Below are positions 10,326 through 24,078 of a stretch of DNA of 64,000 nucleotides, in pieces. Position 1 is the first letter of the stretch; every line of letters begins with the position of its first letter. The notes below the pieces were generated by a model that was not told the DNA's origin, searched no databases, and worked only from the letters and a program-made list of their open reading frames with translations. The position numbers were made by a program, and so were the translations under genes. The stretch covers positions 38,655-102,654 of the forward strand of contig JAJYXE010000036.1 of assembly GCA_021791145.1 (NCBI GenBank), read 5' to 3'. The DNA comes from Actinomycetes bacterium. Its GTDB lineage: Bacteria > Actinomycetota > Acidimicrobiia > Acidimicrobiales > RAAP-2.

Positions 10326-10796
10326 CTACCAGCGGTAGTGGGCGAAGGCCTTGTTCGACTCGGCCATCTTGTGCAGGTCCTCGCGGCGCTTCACCGCGGC
10401 GCCGATGCCGTTCGACGCGTCGAGGATCTCGTTGGCAAGGCGCTCGGCCATCGTCTTCTCGCGGCGCTGGCGCGCGAAGCCCACGAGCCAGCGGATCGCA
10501 AGGGTCGTCGCGCGCCGCGGCCGCACCTCGACCGGGACCTGGTAGGTCGCGCCTCCCACTCGGCGGCTCCGCACCTCGAGCTCTGGGCGGGTGTTCTCGA
10601 CCGCCCGTTTGAGCACGGTCACCGGCTCGGCGCCGGCGCGCTCCTGGACGATCGCGAGCGCCCGGTAGACCAGCCGCTCGGCCAGGGTCCGCTTGCCGCG
10701 CGAGAGCACCTTGTTCACGACCTGCGTGACAAGCCCGGAGCGGTAGACGGGGTCGGGTTGGAGGTCCCGGCGGGAGGCAGGTCCGTTGCGCGGCAT
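10326..10796 (-). CDS. rpsG: 30S ribosomal protein S7
   Basis: Ribosomal protein S7, which nucleates assembly of the 30S head and contacts E-site tRNA. It is 156 residues, the normal length, with [36 protein letters not shown] and a C-terminal [12 protein letters not shown]. Its ATG lies one base beyond the rpsL stop, so the pair is coupled. Confidence 0.98.
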   Translation of the reverse strand: MPRNGPASRRDLQPDPVYRSGLVTQVVNKVLSRGKRTLAERLVYRALAIVQERAGAEPVTVLKRAVENTRPELEVRSRRVGGATYQVPVEVRPRRATTLAIRWLVGFARQRREKTMAERLANEILDASNGIGAAVKRREDLHKMAESNKAFAHYRW

Positions 10797-10797
10797 C

Positions 10798-11169
10798 TCA
10801 GGACTCCTTCTTTGCGCCGTAGCGGCTCCGGGCCTGGCTGCGCTCGCGCACGCCCGAGGTGTCGAGCGCGCCGCGGATGACCTTGTAGCGGACGCCGGGG
10901 AGGTCCTTCACACGGCCGCCACGCACGAGCACGATCGAGTGCTCCTGGAGGTTGTGGCCGACGCCGGGGATGTAGGCGGTGACCTCCACGCCGCTCGTCA
11001 ACCGGACGCGGGCAACCTTGCGGAGGGCCGAATTCGGCTTCTTCGGGGTAGTGGTGTAGACGCGCGTGCAGACGCCCCGGCGCTGAGGCGCGCCCCTCAG
11101 GGCCGGCGTCTTGGTCTTCGTCTGCTTGGCCTCACGTCCCTTGCGGACGAGCTGGGCGATGGTGGGCAC
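10798..11169 (-). CDS. rpsL: 30S ribosomal protein S12
   Basis: Ribosomal protein S12, at the decoding centre. The GTG start at 11169 gives [13 protein letters not shown] and 123 residues, the family length; an upstream in-frame ATG would add 27 unrelated residues. The streptomycin-relevant lysines are both wild-type ([12 protein letters not shown], and [11 protein letters not shown]). First gene of the str operon, preceded by a promoter-like site. Confidence 0.97.
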   Translation of the reverse strand: MPTIAQLVRKGREAKQTKTKTPALRGAPQRRGVCTRVYTTTPKKPNSALRKVARVRLTSGVEVTAYIPGVGHNLQEHSIVLVRGGRVKDLPGVRYKVIRGALDTSGVRERSQARSRYGAKKES

Positions 11170-11249
11170 GCGTGTCCTTCGATCCGAATGTGAGCGGTTC
11201 GCTGCACGGGCTGGCGCCTGAGCGGCGCCATGCTGCGGTGCAGCGTCCA

Positions 11250-11278
11250 ATGCTACGGCAGCACCCTGACCCCGGCAA
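11250..11278 (-). promoter_or_regulatory. candidate promoter of the rpsL-rpsG-fusA-tuf operon
   Basis: On the minus strand, TTGCCG (11278-11273) and TAGCAT (11255-11250) are separated by exactly 17 bases, about 80 bases upstream of rpsL and downstream of the rpoC terminator hairpin. Confidence 0.6.
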
Positions 11279-11318
11279 GGCGGAGCGGGCGCCGCACATC
11301 GTAGCGGTGCGGAGGTGC

Positions 11319-15394
<4,076 letters not shown>

Positions 15395-15395
<1 letters not shown>

Positions 15396-18300
15396 TACGA
15401 GAAGCTCCTCTCGGCCGCGCGCCGCTCGTCCTCTTCGTCCGACCCTCGTTCGGGCCTGCTGATGTCGATCCCGAGCTCCTCGGCCGTGCGGAACACGTCC
15501 TCGTCGAGCTCGTGCATCTCGATCTCCGACCCGTCGTTCGCCAGCACCTCCACGTCGAGGCAGAGGGACTGCATCTCCTTGATGAGCACCTTGAAGCTCT
15601 CGGGGATCCCCGGCTCGGGGATGTTCTCGCCCTTTACGATCGCCTCGTAGACCTTCACCCGGCCGAGCACGTCGTCCGACTTGATGGTCAGCAGCTCTTG
15701 GAGGGCGTAGGCCGCGCCGAAGGCCTCGAGCGCCCACACCTCCATCTCCCCGAACCGCTGGCCGCCGAACTGGGCCTTCCCGCCGAGGGGCTGCTGGGTG
15801 ATCATCGAGTACGGACCGGTCGACCGAGCGTGGATCTTGTCGTCAACCAGGTGGGCGAGCTTCAGGATGTAGACGTAGCCGACCGAGATCGGATTGTCGT
15901 AGGGCTCACCGGTGCGACCGTTGTACAGCACGGCCTTGCCCGTGGGCTGGATCTGCACGTCGCCGGCCGCCGAATCGGGACGGAGCCGCTCGAAGAGCTG
16001 GCGGATCGTGGGGTGCTTGCCCGCGTCCTCCTCCTCGTCCCAGTGCGCGCCGTCGAAGACGGGGGTCGCGACCCACGTCGCGGGGATCGTGCGGGGCCGG
16101 GTCTTCCGGCCCGAGCCCGGCCGGCCGCTCGTGCCCGCGCCCTCCTCACAGGTCACGCCGTCCCAGCCGTACCGGGCGGCGTAGCCCAGGTGCGACTCGA
16201 GGACCTGGCCGACGTTCATCCGGCTGGGGACCCCGAGCGGGTTCAAGATGATGTCGACCGGCGTCCCGTCCGCGAGGAACGGCATGTCCTCGACAGGAAG
16301 GATCTTCGAGATGACGCCCTTGTTCCCGTGACGACCGGCCAGCTTGTCCCCCTCGGAGATCTTCCGCTTCTGTGCGACGTACACGCGGACCAGCTGGTTC
16401 ACGCCGGGCGGCAGCTCGTGGGAGTCCTCACGGGAGAAGACGCGGACGTCGATGACCTTGCCTTCCTCGCCGTGGGGGACCTTCAGGCTCGTGTCGCGCA
16501 CCTCCCGGGCCTTCTCGCCGAAGATCGCCCGGAGCAGCCGCTCCTCGGGCGTCTGCTCGGTCTCCCCCTTCGGGGTGACCTTCCCGACCAGGACGTCACC
16601 GGGTCCCACCTCCGCTCCGATGCGGATGATGCCGCGCTCGTCGAGGTCGGCGAGGATCTCCTCGGAGAGGTTGGGGATGTCCCGCGTGATCTCCTCCGCG
16701 CCGAGCTTGGTGTCACGGGCGTCGACTTCATGCTCCTCGATGTGGATCGAGGTCAGCACGTCGTCGCGTACCAGGCGCTGGGAGAGGATGATGGCGTCCT
16801 CGTAGTTGTAGCCCTCCCACGGCATGAAGGCGACGAGCAGGTTCTTGCCCAGGGCGAGCTCGCCGTTGTGCGTCGAGGGCCCGTCCGCCAGCAGGTCGCC
16901 GGCGGTCACCTTGTCGCCCTCGTCGACGAGCGGCTTCTGGTTGATGCAGGTGTTCTGGTTGGAGCGGCGGAACTTGGCGAGCCTGTAGATCCGCCGTCCG
17001 AGCGTCTGGCCGAGGCGGTCCTTCTGCCCGGAGCGGTACTCGACGACGATCTGGTCTCCCGAGACCTCGGTCACGGTGCCTTCGCCCTCGGCGAGGACGA
17101 CGTCGCCGGCGTCCCGCGCGGCGCGTCCCTCGACGCCCGTGCCGATGTAGGGCGCCTCGGGCACGACCAGCGGAACGGCCTGCTTCTGCATGTTGGCACC
17201 CATGAGGGCGCGGTTCGCGTCGTCGTGCTCGACGAAGGGGATCAACGCGGTCGACACCGACACGGTCTGCTTCGGCGAGACGTCCATCAGGTCCACGTCC
17301 GCCGGGGGCACGTAGTCGATCTCGCTCGTCGTGCCATAGGCGGTGGTGCTGGCGCCGACGCGCACGCCCGTTCCCTGCGGGCCGCGGCGGACGAGGACAC
17401 GGTCGTTGGTGAAGCGTCCGTCGGGACCGACCGGCGCGTTCGCCTGTGCGATGACGTGCTCCTCCTCCTCGTCCGCGGCGAGGTACACGACCTCGTCGGT
17501 GACACGCCCTCCGACGACCTTGCGATAGGGCGTCTCGATGAAGCCGTACTCGTTCACCCGCGCGTAGGTCGCGAGCGCGCCGATGAGGCCGATGTTCGGC
17601 CCTTCGGGCGTCTCGATCGGACACATGCGGCCGTAGTGGGAGGTGTGCACGTCGCGCACCTCGAAGCCGGCACGCTCCCGTGAGAGGCCCCCAGGACCCA
17701 GCGCGGACAGCCGCCGCTTGTGGGCGAGGCCCGAGAGAGGGTTGTTCTGGTCCATGAACTGGCTCAGCTGCGACGTGCCGAAGAACTCCTTCACCGCAGC
17801 GACGACAGGCCGGATGTTGATGAGGGTCTGGGGCGTGATGGCCTCGACGTCCTGGGTGGTCATGCGTTCCCGGACGACCCGTTCCATGCGCGAGAGACCC
17901 ACGCGCACCTGGTTCTGGATGAGCTCGCCGACCGAGCGGATCCGCCGGTTGGCGAAGTGGTCCTGGTCGTCGATCCGGTACGTCGTGTCCCCGTCGGCCA
18001 TGTGCAAGGCCAGGTGGAGCATGTACGTCGCCGACGCGAGGATCTCCGACGGGCTGAGCACGCTCTGGCCCGGGGCGGGACGCTCGAGATCCACCCCGAA
18101 GAGCTCGGAGATCCGCTCGATCTCAGGGCCGAGCTTGCGATTGAGCTTGTACCGGCCGACGCGGGTCAAGTCGTAGCGCTTCGGGTTGAAGAAGGCATTC
18201 TCGAAGTACTGGCGTGCCGCCTCCACCGAGAGCGGCTCGCCGGGCCGGGCGCGCTTGTAGATCTCGAGGAGCGCCTCCTCGCGGCTGGGCGCGAGCTCCT

Positions 18301-18982
18301 TCTCCTTCTCCCACTGCCCCTCGAGGAAGTCGAAGTGCCGGACGAAACGCTCGAGGAAGGCCTCGTCGCCGTAGCCGAGGGCGCGTAGCAGGACGAACAG
18401 GGAGAGCCGGCGCTTGCGCGCCACACGCGCTCCGGCAGTGACGTCCTTGGAGGGCTTCGCCTCGATGTCGAGCTCGATCCACTCGCCACGATAGGGGTGG
18501 ATCGTGCCGGTGAAGATCGTCTTCAGGTCCCTGCCCGGCTGGAAGATGACCCCCGGGGAGCGGACGAGTTGGCTCACGACGACCCGCTCGGTCCCGTTGA
18601 CGATGAAGGTGCCGCGGTCCGTCATCATCGGGAAGTCGCCCATGAAGACGGTCTGCTCCTTGATCTCGCCGGTGCCGGCGTTCAAGAAGCGCGCCCTGAC
18701 GAAGACGGGCGCCGCGTAGGTCATGTCCTTCTCTTTGCACTCCTCCACCGAGAACTTCGGCGGCGGGCGCAGATCGGCGTCCGACGCGTCGAACTCGAGC
18801 TCGAGGCTCAGCTGGCCGGTGAAGTCCTCGATCGGGCTGATGTCGTCGAAGGCCTCGGCGAGACCCTTCTCCAAGAACCACTGGAAGGAGTCTCGCTGGA
18901 TCGCGATGAGGTCGGGCAGGGGCAGGGCTTCGTCGATGTTGGCGAAGGACACACGTTCGGGGCTACGGGACCGTGAAGACAA
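15395..18982 (-). CDS. rpoB: DNA-directed RNA polymerase subunit beta
   Basis: The beta subunit of RNA polymerase, 1195 residues. The rifampicin-binding cluster around residue 400-430 ([16 protein letters not shown], then [12 protein letters not shown]) has the residues of a sensitive enzyme. The start is TTG at 18982 with a gggaggag Shine-Dalgarno upstream; no ATG or GTG fits better. Two tandem promoter-like sites lie in the 354-base gap between rplL and rpoB, suggesting expression separate from rplJL. Confidence 0.98.
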
Positions 18983-19182
18983 CGGTCAACTCCTCCCAGT
19001 TGCTCGGGGTGCGGGGGTGAAGCGGGGGCAGGTCCGCCAGGACGGGTGGCGGCAGGACGGGGATCGGCGGCTGCAGCAGACGGCTGCAGAGGACCCTGGA
19101 GGGGTCCGGAACGGTGCCGTGGCGCGCGCCATTCAGGCTGGAGGAAGAGCGATCGCAAGACGGAGCTGCACGGCAACCCGGT

Positions 19183-19211
19183 AGCTTACCCGGAGGCAGA
19201 CGAATTCACAA
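19183..19211 (-). promoter_or_regulatory. candidate rpoB promoter, proximal
   Basis: On the minus strand, TTGTGA (19211-19206) and TAAGCT (19188-19183) are separated by 17 bases. It lies about 200 bases upstream of the rpoB start. Confidence 0.5.
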
Positions 19212-19248
19212 CCCCTCCGCCGACGGACACCGAGGGGCGAACACCGAC

Positions 19249-19277
19249 AGGGTAAAGGGCGACGTGGTCCCAGTCAA
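19249..19277 (-). promoter_or_regulatory. candidate rpoB promoter, distal
   Basis: On the minus strand, TTGACT (19277-19272) and TACCCT (19254-19249) are separated by 17 bases, the best sigma-A-like promoter in the window. The -10 and the next seven bases (TACCCTGTCGGTG) recur exactly upstream of rplJ. Confidence 0.65.
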
Positions 19278-19299
19278 GGTTTGCCGAGGCCCGGGGCGA

Positions 19300-19323
19300 C
19301 CGGGGCCGCTCCGGTTGCCCCGG
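19300..19323 (-). terminator. hairpin after rplL
   Basis: A 7-bp perfect stem (ccggggc / gccccgg) with a 10-base loop starts 13 bases after the rplL stop. There is no T-tract. It matches the position of the rplL-rpoB attenuator known from other bacteria. Confidence 0.5.
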
Positions 19324-19336
19324 CCGCCCGCGCGGG

Positions 19337-19735
19337 CTACTTGACCTCCACGGTCGCGCCCGCGCCCTCGAGCGCAGCCCTCGCCTTCTCGGCGTCGTCC
19401 TTGTTGACGTGCTCCAACACGGGCTTCGGGGCACCGTCGACGAGGTCCTTGGCCTCCTTCAGCCCGAGGCTCGTCAGCGCCCGGACCTCCTTGATGACCT
19501 GGATCTTCTTGTCGCCGGCGGCAACGAGGACGACGTCGAACTCGGTCTTCTCCTCCTCTGTGCCGCCTGTCTCCGCGCCAGCGCCGCCCGCCGCGGGCGC
19601 GGCGGTGACGGCGACAGGTGCCGCCGCCGTGACGCCGAATTTCTCCTCGAATTCTTTCAGCAGCTCGCTCAGCTCGATCACCGAGAGCTCGGCGATGCCG
19701 TCGAGGATCTGCTCCTTGGTCAGGGATCCTGCCAT
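19337..19735 (-). CDS. rplL: 50S ribosomal protein L7/L12
   Basis: The stalk protein L7/L12, present in several copies per ribosome, which recruits the GTPase factors. It is 132 residues: an N-terminal dimerisation region ([20 protein letters not shown]), an Ala/Gly-rich hinge at about 37-58, and the C-terminal factor-binding domain with [22 protein letters not shown]. It lies downstream of rplJ with a 73-base gap. Confidence 0.98.
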   Translation of the reverse strand: MAGSLTKEQILDGIAELSVIELSELLKEFEEKFGVTAAAPVAVTAAPAAGGAGAETGGTEEEKTEFDVVLVAAGDKKIQVIKEVRALTSLGLKEAKDLVDGAPKPVLEHVNKDDAEKARAALEGAGATVEVK

Positions 19736-19808
19736 CTGTGATGTTCCTTTCTTCCTTGATCTCTTCTTCGGTCTCGATCTCGGCGGACGGGCAGCGCGCC
19801 CTGGCCCG

Positions 19809-20447
19809 CTACCCGCTCTGCGGTGGTGCCGTCTCGGGTGCCCCGGTGTCGGGTGCCGTCTCGGGTGCCCCGGCGTCGGCGCCTTCCAGTGCGAACGGGG
19901 TTGCGGACCGGCTCTCGGCGGGCGTGCCGCCGCGTTCGTCGATGAGCGCCTTGAGGCCGTACGCGAGGCTGCGCGGCAGCGCCTCGAGGAGAGAGGCCAG
20001 CTGTGCGAGCGGTGCCTGCAGGGCGCCGGCAAGTCCCGCGAGCAGCACGTCACGGGGCGGGAGATCCGCGAGCGCCGCGAGCTGCGCCGGGGAGAGCAGG
20101 GCCCCGTCGAGCATCCCGCCCTTCACGACGAGGCGGTTGTTGGTCCGCGAGAAGTCGCGCAGCGCCTTGGCCACCGCGCTCACGTCGCCATGGACGAAGG
20201 CGATCGCCGTCGGGCCGACCAGCAGCTCTTCGAGGCGGGCGTGCGGACCTCCGTCGATCGCGCGCCGGACGAGCGTGTTCTTGAAGACCTTGTAGTCACC
20301 CCCGGCCGCCATCAGGCTCTTGCGCAACGCCGCCAGGTCCCCCACGGTGAGCCCGCGATATTCGGTCACCACCGTCGCATGGGCGTCGCCGAGCCGCGCG
20401 CGCACCTCGTCGACTACGGCGACCTTCTCGGGCCTCGGGTTGTCCAT
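19809..20447 (-). CDS. rplJ: 50S ribosomal protein L10
   Basis: Ribosomal protein L10 anchors the L7/L12 stalk and in many bacteria represses its own operon by binding the mRNA leader. The N-terminal domain ([42 protein letters not shown]) is typical. At 212 residues it is longer than the usual 165-180 because of a C-terminal tail with a duplicated GAPETAP motif. A ggagg lies just upstream of the ATG. Confidence 0.97.
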   Translation of the reverse strand: MDNPRPEKVAVVDEVRARLGDAHATVVTEYRGLTVGDLAALRKSLMAAGGDYKVFKNTLVRRAIDGGPHARLEELLVGPTAIAFVHGDVSAVAKALRDFSRTNNRLVVKGGMLDGALLSPAQLAALADLPPRDVLLAGLAGALQAPLAQLASLLEALPRSLAYGLKALIDERGGTPAESRSATPFALEGADAGAPETAPDTGAPETAPPQSG

Positions 20448-20634
20448 CGCTCCTCCACCGTCCAGGCAGGGGTCGCCGCGATCTCTCGGCTGTGCGACGG
20501 ACCAGGCTCGTGCCTGAACGCGTCGCCTGGTCAGGCGGACCCAGAGGGTCCCTTCCGCGCACAGAGGCGCACCGGAGGTCTACGGCGACCGGAAGCTCGT
20601 TGCCCGCACTCGTCGGGCTGTCACCGACAGGGTA
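20448..20634 (-). promoter_or_regulatory. rplJ leader with probable L10 feedback element and -10 site
   Basis: The 187 bases between rplA and rplJ hold no gene. On the minus strand a TACCCT followed by GTCGGTG abuts the rplA stop (20634-20622); this 13-base string is identical to the rpoB distal promoter region. Further on, a segment reading gtagacctccggtgcg resembles the conserved core of the bacterial L10 leader, the binding site for L10 with L7/L12. The assignment rests on position and motif only. Confidence 0.55.
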
Positions 20635-21360
20635 TCAGGCGGTGGCCGCCAGCTCCTCTCCGACCTCCCGGGAACGGGCCGGGTCGATGTGCACCCCCGG
20701 GCCCATCGTCGAAGAGAGGGTCACCGCGAGCAGGTAGCGGCCTTTGGCGGCGGCGGGTTTCGCACGAACCAGCTCCTCCACGACGGTTCGGACGTTCGCC
20801 GCGAGGTCGGACTTGTCGAAGGACACCTTGCCCACCGGGAGATGGACGTTGCCGACTTTGTCGGTGCGGTATTCCACGCGGCCACCCTTGAACTCGGCCA
20901 CCGCCCGGCCGACGTCGCTCGTCACGGTCCCGGTCTTCGGGTTCGGCATGAGGCCCCGAGGCCCGAGGACCCGCCCGAGCGTCCCGACCTGTCCCATGAG
21001 GTCGGGGGTGGCGATGGCCACGTCGAACTCCAAGAAACCCTCGTCGCGCACCCGCGCGACGAGGTCGTCGGCACCGACGACGTCGGCACCGGCCGCTCGT
21101 GCCTCGGCCGCCTGGTCACCCGCGGCGAAGACCGCGATCCTGACGGTCTTGCCGGTTCCCGCGGGCAGGCTGAGGGTGCCGCGGACGATCTGGTCGGCCT
21201 TGCGCGGGTCCACGCCGAGGCGGACCGCCAACTCGACGGTCTCGTCGAACTTCGCCGACGCCATCGACTTCACGAGGTCGATGGCGTCGCCCACCCCGTA
21301 GAGGGCCTCGCGGTCGAAGCGTCCGCTGAGCGCCCGGTAGCGCTTGCCGTGCTGGCTCAT
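20635..21360 (-). CDS. rplA: 50S ribosomal protein L1
   Basis: Ribosomal protein L1, which forms the mobile stalk that moves E-site tRNA. The ATG at 21360 gives [11 protein letters not shown] and 241 residues, the usual size. Diagnostic blocks are [38 protein letters not shown] and [18 protein letters not shown]. It lies 25 bases downstream of rplK. Confidence 0.97.
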   Translation of the reverse strand: MSQHGKRYRALSGRFDREALYGVGDAIDLVKSMASAKFDETVELAVRLGVDPRKADQIVRGTLSLPAGTGKTVRIAVFAAGDQAAEARAAGADVVGADDLVARVRDEGFLEFDVAIATPDLMGQVGTLGRVLGPRGLMPNPKTGTVTSDVGRAVAEFKGGRVEYRTDKVGNVHLPVGKVSFDKSDLAANVRTVVEELVRAKPAAAKGRYLLAVTLSSTMGPGVHIDPARSREVGEELAATA

Positions 21361-21385
21361 CGATGTCCTCCGTCTCCCGCGCCGC

Positions 21386-21817
21386 TCACCCGGCGACTGC
21401 GATGCCCATCGATCGGGCAGTGCCCACGACCTGCTTCTTCGCCGCATCGAGGTCGTCAGTGTTGAGGTCCACCATCTTCACCCGCGCGATCTCCGTGAGC
21501 TGCTCATCGGAGATCGTGCCCGCTTGGGAACGCCCCGACGTGGCCGATCCCTTCTCCACCCCTGCGGCCTGTCGGAGGAGCACCGGCGTCGGCGTGGTCT
21601 TGAGGACGAAGGTGAAGGAACGGTCCTCGTAGATCGTGATCTCGACGGGCACGACCGTGCCTCGCATGGACTCGGTCGCGGCGTTGTACTGCTTGCAGAA
21701 CTCCATCGTCTGGACCCCGTGGGGCCCGAGGGCGGTACCGACAGGGGGAGCGGGGGTCGCCTGGCCGGCCTGAAGCTGGATCTTGACCACAGCGAGGACG
21801 CGCTTGCGGGGGGGCAT
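21386..21817 (-). CDS. rplK: 50S ribosomal protein L11
   Basis: Ribosomal protein L11, part of the GTPase-associated centre and target of thiopeptides. It is 143 residues with [36 protein letters not shown] and SMGIAVAG at the C-terminus. A good aggag precedes the ATG. It follows nusG closely. Confidence 0.98.
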   Translation of the reverse strand: MPPRKRVLAVVKIQLQAGQATPAPPVGTALGPHGVQTMEFCKQYNAATESMRGTVVPVEITIYEDRSFTFVLKTTPTPVLLRQAAGVEKGSATSGRSQAGTISDEQLTEIARVKMVDLNTDDLDAAKKQVVGTARSMGIAVAG

Positions 21818-21838
21818 CGTGGGTTCTCCTTCGAGGGG

Positions 21839-22570
21839 TTAGAGCTTTGCGACCTGGCTGAACTCGAGCTCGACCGGCGTCTCCCGGCCGAAGATGTTGA
21901 CGAGGACCTTCAGCTTCAGCTGGTCTTCATTGATCTCGGCGATCTGCCCGGAGAAGTCCGCAAACGGCCCCTCCTTCACCCGCACGGTCTCGTTCACCTC
22001 GTACTCGAGCTTCGGACGGCGCTGCTTCGCAGGTGCCTGGACGCCCTCGGGCCTCACCTGGAGGATGCTCTCCACCTCTTTTCGTGACAGAGGCGTCGGC
22101 TTGGTGCCCGGACCGACGAACCCGGTGACCCCAGGGGTGTTGCGGATCGCGCCCCACGTGTCATCGTCGAGATCGCTCCGGACGAGGAGGTAGCCGGGGA
22201 ACACCTTCTTCTGGACGGTGACCCGCTTGCCGTTCTTCACCTCGACCACGTCCTCCATGGGGACGACGACCTCGTAGACCCGGTCTTCCATCCCCCTCGA
22301 GGCGATGACGTTCTTCAGGTTGGAGGTGACCTTGTTCTCGTAGCCCGAGTACGTGTGGACGACGTACCAGCGGCCGGGACGGTCATAGGGGCTGGGGACG
22401 TAGGACTCCTCCTCGTCTTCGTCCTCGTCTTCGCCGTCGTCCTCGTCCGCACGGGCGGCGGCGTCGGGCTCCTCAACCTTGGCGGCGTCGAGGGCGCGCT
22501 CGGTGTCGGGAACCTGCTCTGTGGCTTCCTCGGAAAGCTCGGTGTCGAGTGTCACGTGCTGGCCGCTCAC
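21839..22570 (-). CDS. nusG: transcription termination/antitermination protein NusG
   Basis: NusG binds RNA polymerase and links it to Rho or to ribosomal S10. After a variable acidic N-terminus (residues 1-62, with a run of Asp and Glu) come the NGN domain, [14 protein letters not shown], and the KOW domain, [19 protein letters not shown]. It is 243 residues, as in other actinobacteria. The GTG start overlaps the secE stop (GTGA). Confidence 0.97.
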   Translation of the reverse strand: MSGQHVTLDTELSEEATEQVPDTERALDAAKVEEPDAAARADEDDGEDEDEDEEESYVPSPYDRPGRWYVVHTYSGYENKVTSNLKNVIASRGMEDRVYEVVVPMEDVVEVKNGKRVTVQKKVFPGYLLVRSDLDDDTWGAIRNTPGVTGFVGPGTKPTPLSRKEVESILQVRPEGVQAPAKQRRPKLEYEVNETVRVKEGPFADFSGQIAEINEDQLKLKVLVNIFGRETPVELEFSQVAKL

Positions 22571-22884
22571 TTCTGGAACATGAAGTACACGCCCTTGCCG
22601 AAGGCGAGGTTCAAGAGGAAGATCAGCGCGACCATGATCACGAGCGTGAAGAAGACCACCATCGAGTAGTTGACCATCTCCACCCGGGTGGGCCAGGCTA
22701 CCTGGCGCAGCTCGTCTCGGATCTCCCGGGCGAACTGGACCGGGGACGTCCGGCTTCGGACCGGCCTCGCCTCGCGGCGGGCAGGTCCGAGGTCGCCGAG
22801 CTCGAACGTGTCGGTCTCGAGATCCGCAGCGTCGGTCTCCGTACGGCCTCGCCGTTCCATCATGCGCTTGCTCTCGCGGTTCAC
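22567..22884 (-). CDS. secE: preprotein translocase subunit SecE
   Basis: SecE, the small membrane subunit that clamps the SecY channel. The C-terminal half has the family motif [20 protein letters not shown] followed by one membrane segment ([21 protein letters not shown]). I choose the GTG at 22884 because a GGAG lies seven bases upstream, giving 105 residues. An ATG at 22863 is the alternative. Longer frames run into tRNA-Trp and are excluded. Confidence 0.93.
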   Translation of the reverse strand: MNRESKRMMERRGRTETDAADLETDTFELGDLGPARREARPVRSRTSPVQFAREIRDELRQVAWPTRVEMVNYSMVVFFTLVIMVALIFLLNLAFGKGVYFMFQK

Positions 22885-22944
22885 TGCCTCGCTCCGGCTG
22901 TCGATCGTCTTGCGGGAGTCGCTCCGCCCCGGGGGGGTTCCCAG

Positions 22945-23017
22945 CAGGGCAGGAGGGACTCGAACCCCCAACCGCCGGTTTTGGAGACCGGTGCTCTACC
23001 AGTTGAGCTACTGCCCT
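22945..23017 (-). tRNA. tRNA-Trp(CCA)
   Basis: A full cloverleaf: acceptor agggcag/ctgccct, anticodon arm ccggt-ctccaaa-accgg with anticodon CCA, and T arm with ttcgagt. No CCA end is encoded. The position upstream of secE is canonical. Confidence 0.95.
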
Positions 23018-23117
23018 CTGTCACCGCGGTCCTCGTCCGGGTCGCCGGCCACCGGGGCCGGCAGGCGTCGGACCTCGGGGGCAGCCCGCCACGATACCAC
23101 CGCTGGCAGGGGGCAGC

Positions 23118-23282
23118 TCATCGGGTCTCCTTGTGGAGGGTGTGGCGCCTGTCCCACCGGCAGTACTTCTGCATCTCGATGCGTTCCCGATCGTTGAGCT
23201 TGTTCTTGGTGGTGATGTAGTTCCGCCGCTTGCAGACCTCGCAGGCGAGCGTCACCTGGACGCGCTTCTCGTTCTTCGCCAT
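23118..23282 (-). CDS. rpmG: 50S ribosomal protein L33
   Basis: A 54-residue ribosomal protein L33 lying between tRNA-Met and tRNA-Trp, its usual place upstream of secE. The sequence runs [18 protein letters not shown] and ends HTLHKETR. Most zinc-binding L33 proteins have two Cys-X2-Cys pairs. Here the first is intact (C14, C17) but the second is C41 with Asp at 44 (YCRWD), so the zinc ribbon may be altered or lost. Confidence 0.93.
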   Translation of the reverse strand: MAKNEKRVQVTLACEVCKRRNYITTKNKLNDRERIEMQKYCRWDRRHTLHKETR

Positions 23283-23325
23283 GGGAGCCTCCCTCGTGCT
23301 CGATCGGACGACCCGGTCCGTCCCG

Positions 23326-23399
23326 TAGCGGCGGCGGGACTCGAACCCGCGACAACACGATTATGAGCCGTGTGCTCTGACCAACTGAGCTACGCCGCC
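23326..23399 (-). tRNA. tRNA-Met(CAT), elongator type
   Basis: Cloverleaf starting ggcggcgtagctcagttggt, anticodon loop ctcataa (CAT), T arm gcggg-ttcgagt-cccgc. The anticodon stem lacks the three G-C pairs of initiator tRNA, so this is the elongator form. The first acceptor pair is G-U in my alignment. Confidence 0.92.
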
Positions 23400-23403
23400 G
23401 GGG

Positions 23404-23476
23404 AGCCCCCTGTCGGAATCGAACCGACGACACCAGCCTTACCATGGCTGTGCTCTGCCGACTGAGCTAAGGGGGC
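23404..23476 (-). tRNA. tRNA-Thr(GGT)
   Basis: Cloverleaf with acceptor gccccct/agggggc, anticodon arm cagcc-atggtaa-ggctg (GGT) and T arm gtcgg-ttcgatt-ccgac. It is the first gene of the tRNA-rpmG-secE cluster. A TAACAT on the minus strand at 23508-23503 could be its -10. Confidence 0.94.
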
Positions 23477-23568
23477 GCGCCATCAGGTCGCTGCAGGCAG
23501 CCATGTTAGTCATGCGCCTTCGTCCTGCGCCGCACGTGCCCCCTCCCGGGCGTCGGTACCATCCCGCC

Positions 23569-24063
23569 GTGCAGCTACGCCTCGTCCAGCCCGGTGACGC
23601 GGAGGCCATCCGGGCGATCTACAACCACGAGGTCGCCTCCGGGACCAACACCTTCGACCTCGTCACCCGCTCGCTCGAGGAGCAGCGCACGTGGATCGAC
23701 CGGCACTGCGGCGCCCACCCAGCGGTCGTCGCAGTGGACGAGGAGCATCCGCACGAGGTGCTCGGCTTCGCCGTCGTCTCCCCGTTCCGCGACCGGGCCG
23801 CGTACGCCACGACCGTCGAGGACTCCGTCTACGTCCACTCGGACCACCGGGGACGAGGCGTCGGCCGCGGGCTGCTCGAGGAGCTCCTGCGCCTCGCTTC
23901 GGCCCACGGGTTCCACGCCGTGATCGCCAGGATCTCCTCGGAGAACGAGGCGTCGGTCCGCCTGCACCGAGCGTGCGGCTTCGAGGTGGTCGGCGTCGAG
24001 CGCGAGGTGGGTCGCAAGCACGGTCGCTGGCTCGACGTCGTGGAGCTGCAGCGGATGCTGTGA
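23569..24063 (+). CDS. GNAT acetyltransferase, phosphinothricin acetyltransferase-like
   Basis: A 164-residue GNAT-fold N-acetyltransferase. The N-terminus (LRLVQPGDAEAIRAIYNHEV) and the acetyl-CoA loop (VHSDHRGRGVGRGLLEELL) match the phosphinothricin/methionine-sulfoximine acetyltransferase subfamily, which acetylates small amino-acid-like toxins. The natural substrate is not deducible. The start is the GTG at 23569. A TACCAT lies six bases upstream with no Shine-Dalgarno, suggesting a leaderless transcript. The downstream gene converges after 15 bases. Confidence 0.88.
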   Translation: MQLRLVQPGDAEAIRAIYNHEVASGTNTFDLVTRSLEEQRTWIDRHCGAHPAVVAVDEEHPHEVLGFAVVSPFRDRAAYATTVEDSVYVHSDHRGRGVGRGLLEELLRLASAHGFHAVIARISSENEASVRLHRACGFEVVGVEREVGRKHGRWLDVVELQRML

Positions 24064-24078
24064 GCCGCGAGCCGACGG

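Noticed and set aside
22885..22971. Upstream extension of SecE
   Set aside because: It would run into the tRNA-Trp gene. The GTG at 22884 with a well-placed GGAG is better.
23008..23445. A 145-codon minus-strand open frame spanning tRNA-Met and rpmG
   Set aside because: It overlaps two tRNA genes and is out of frame with the clear L33 product.
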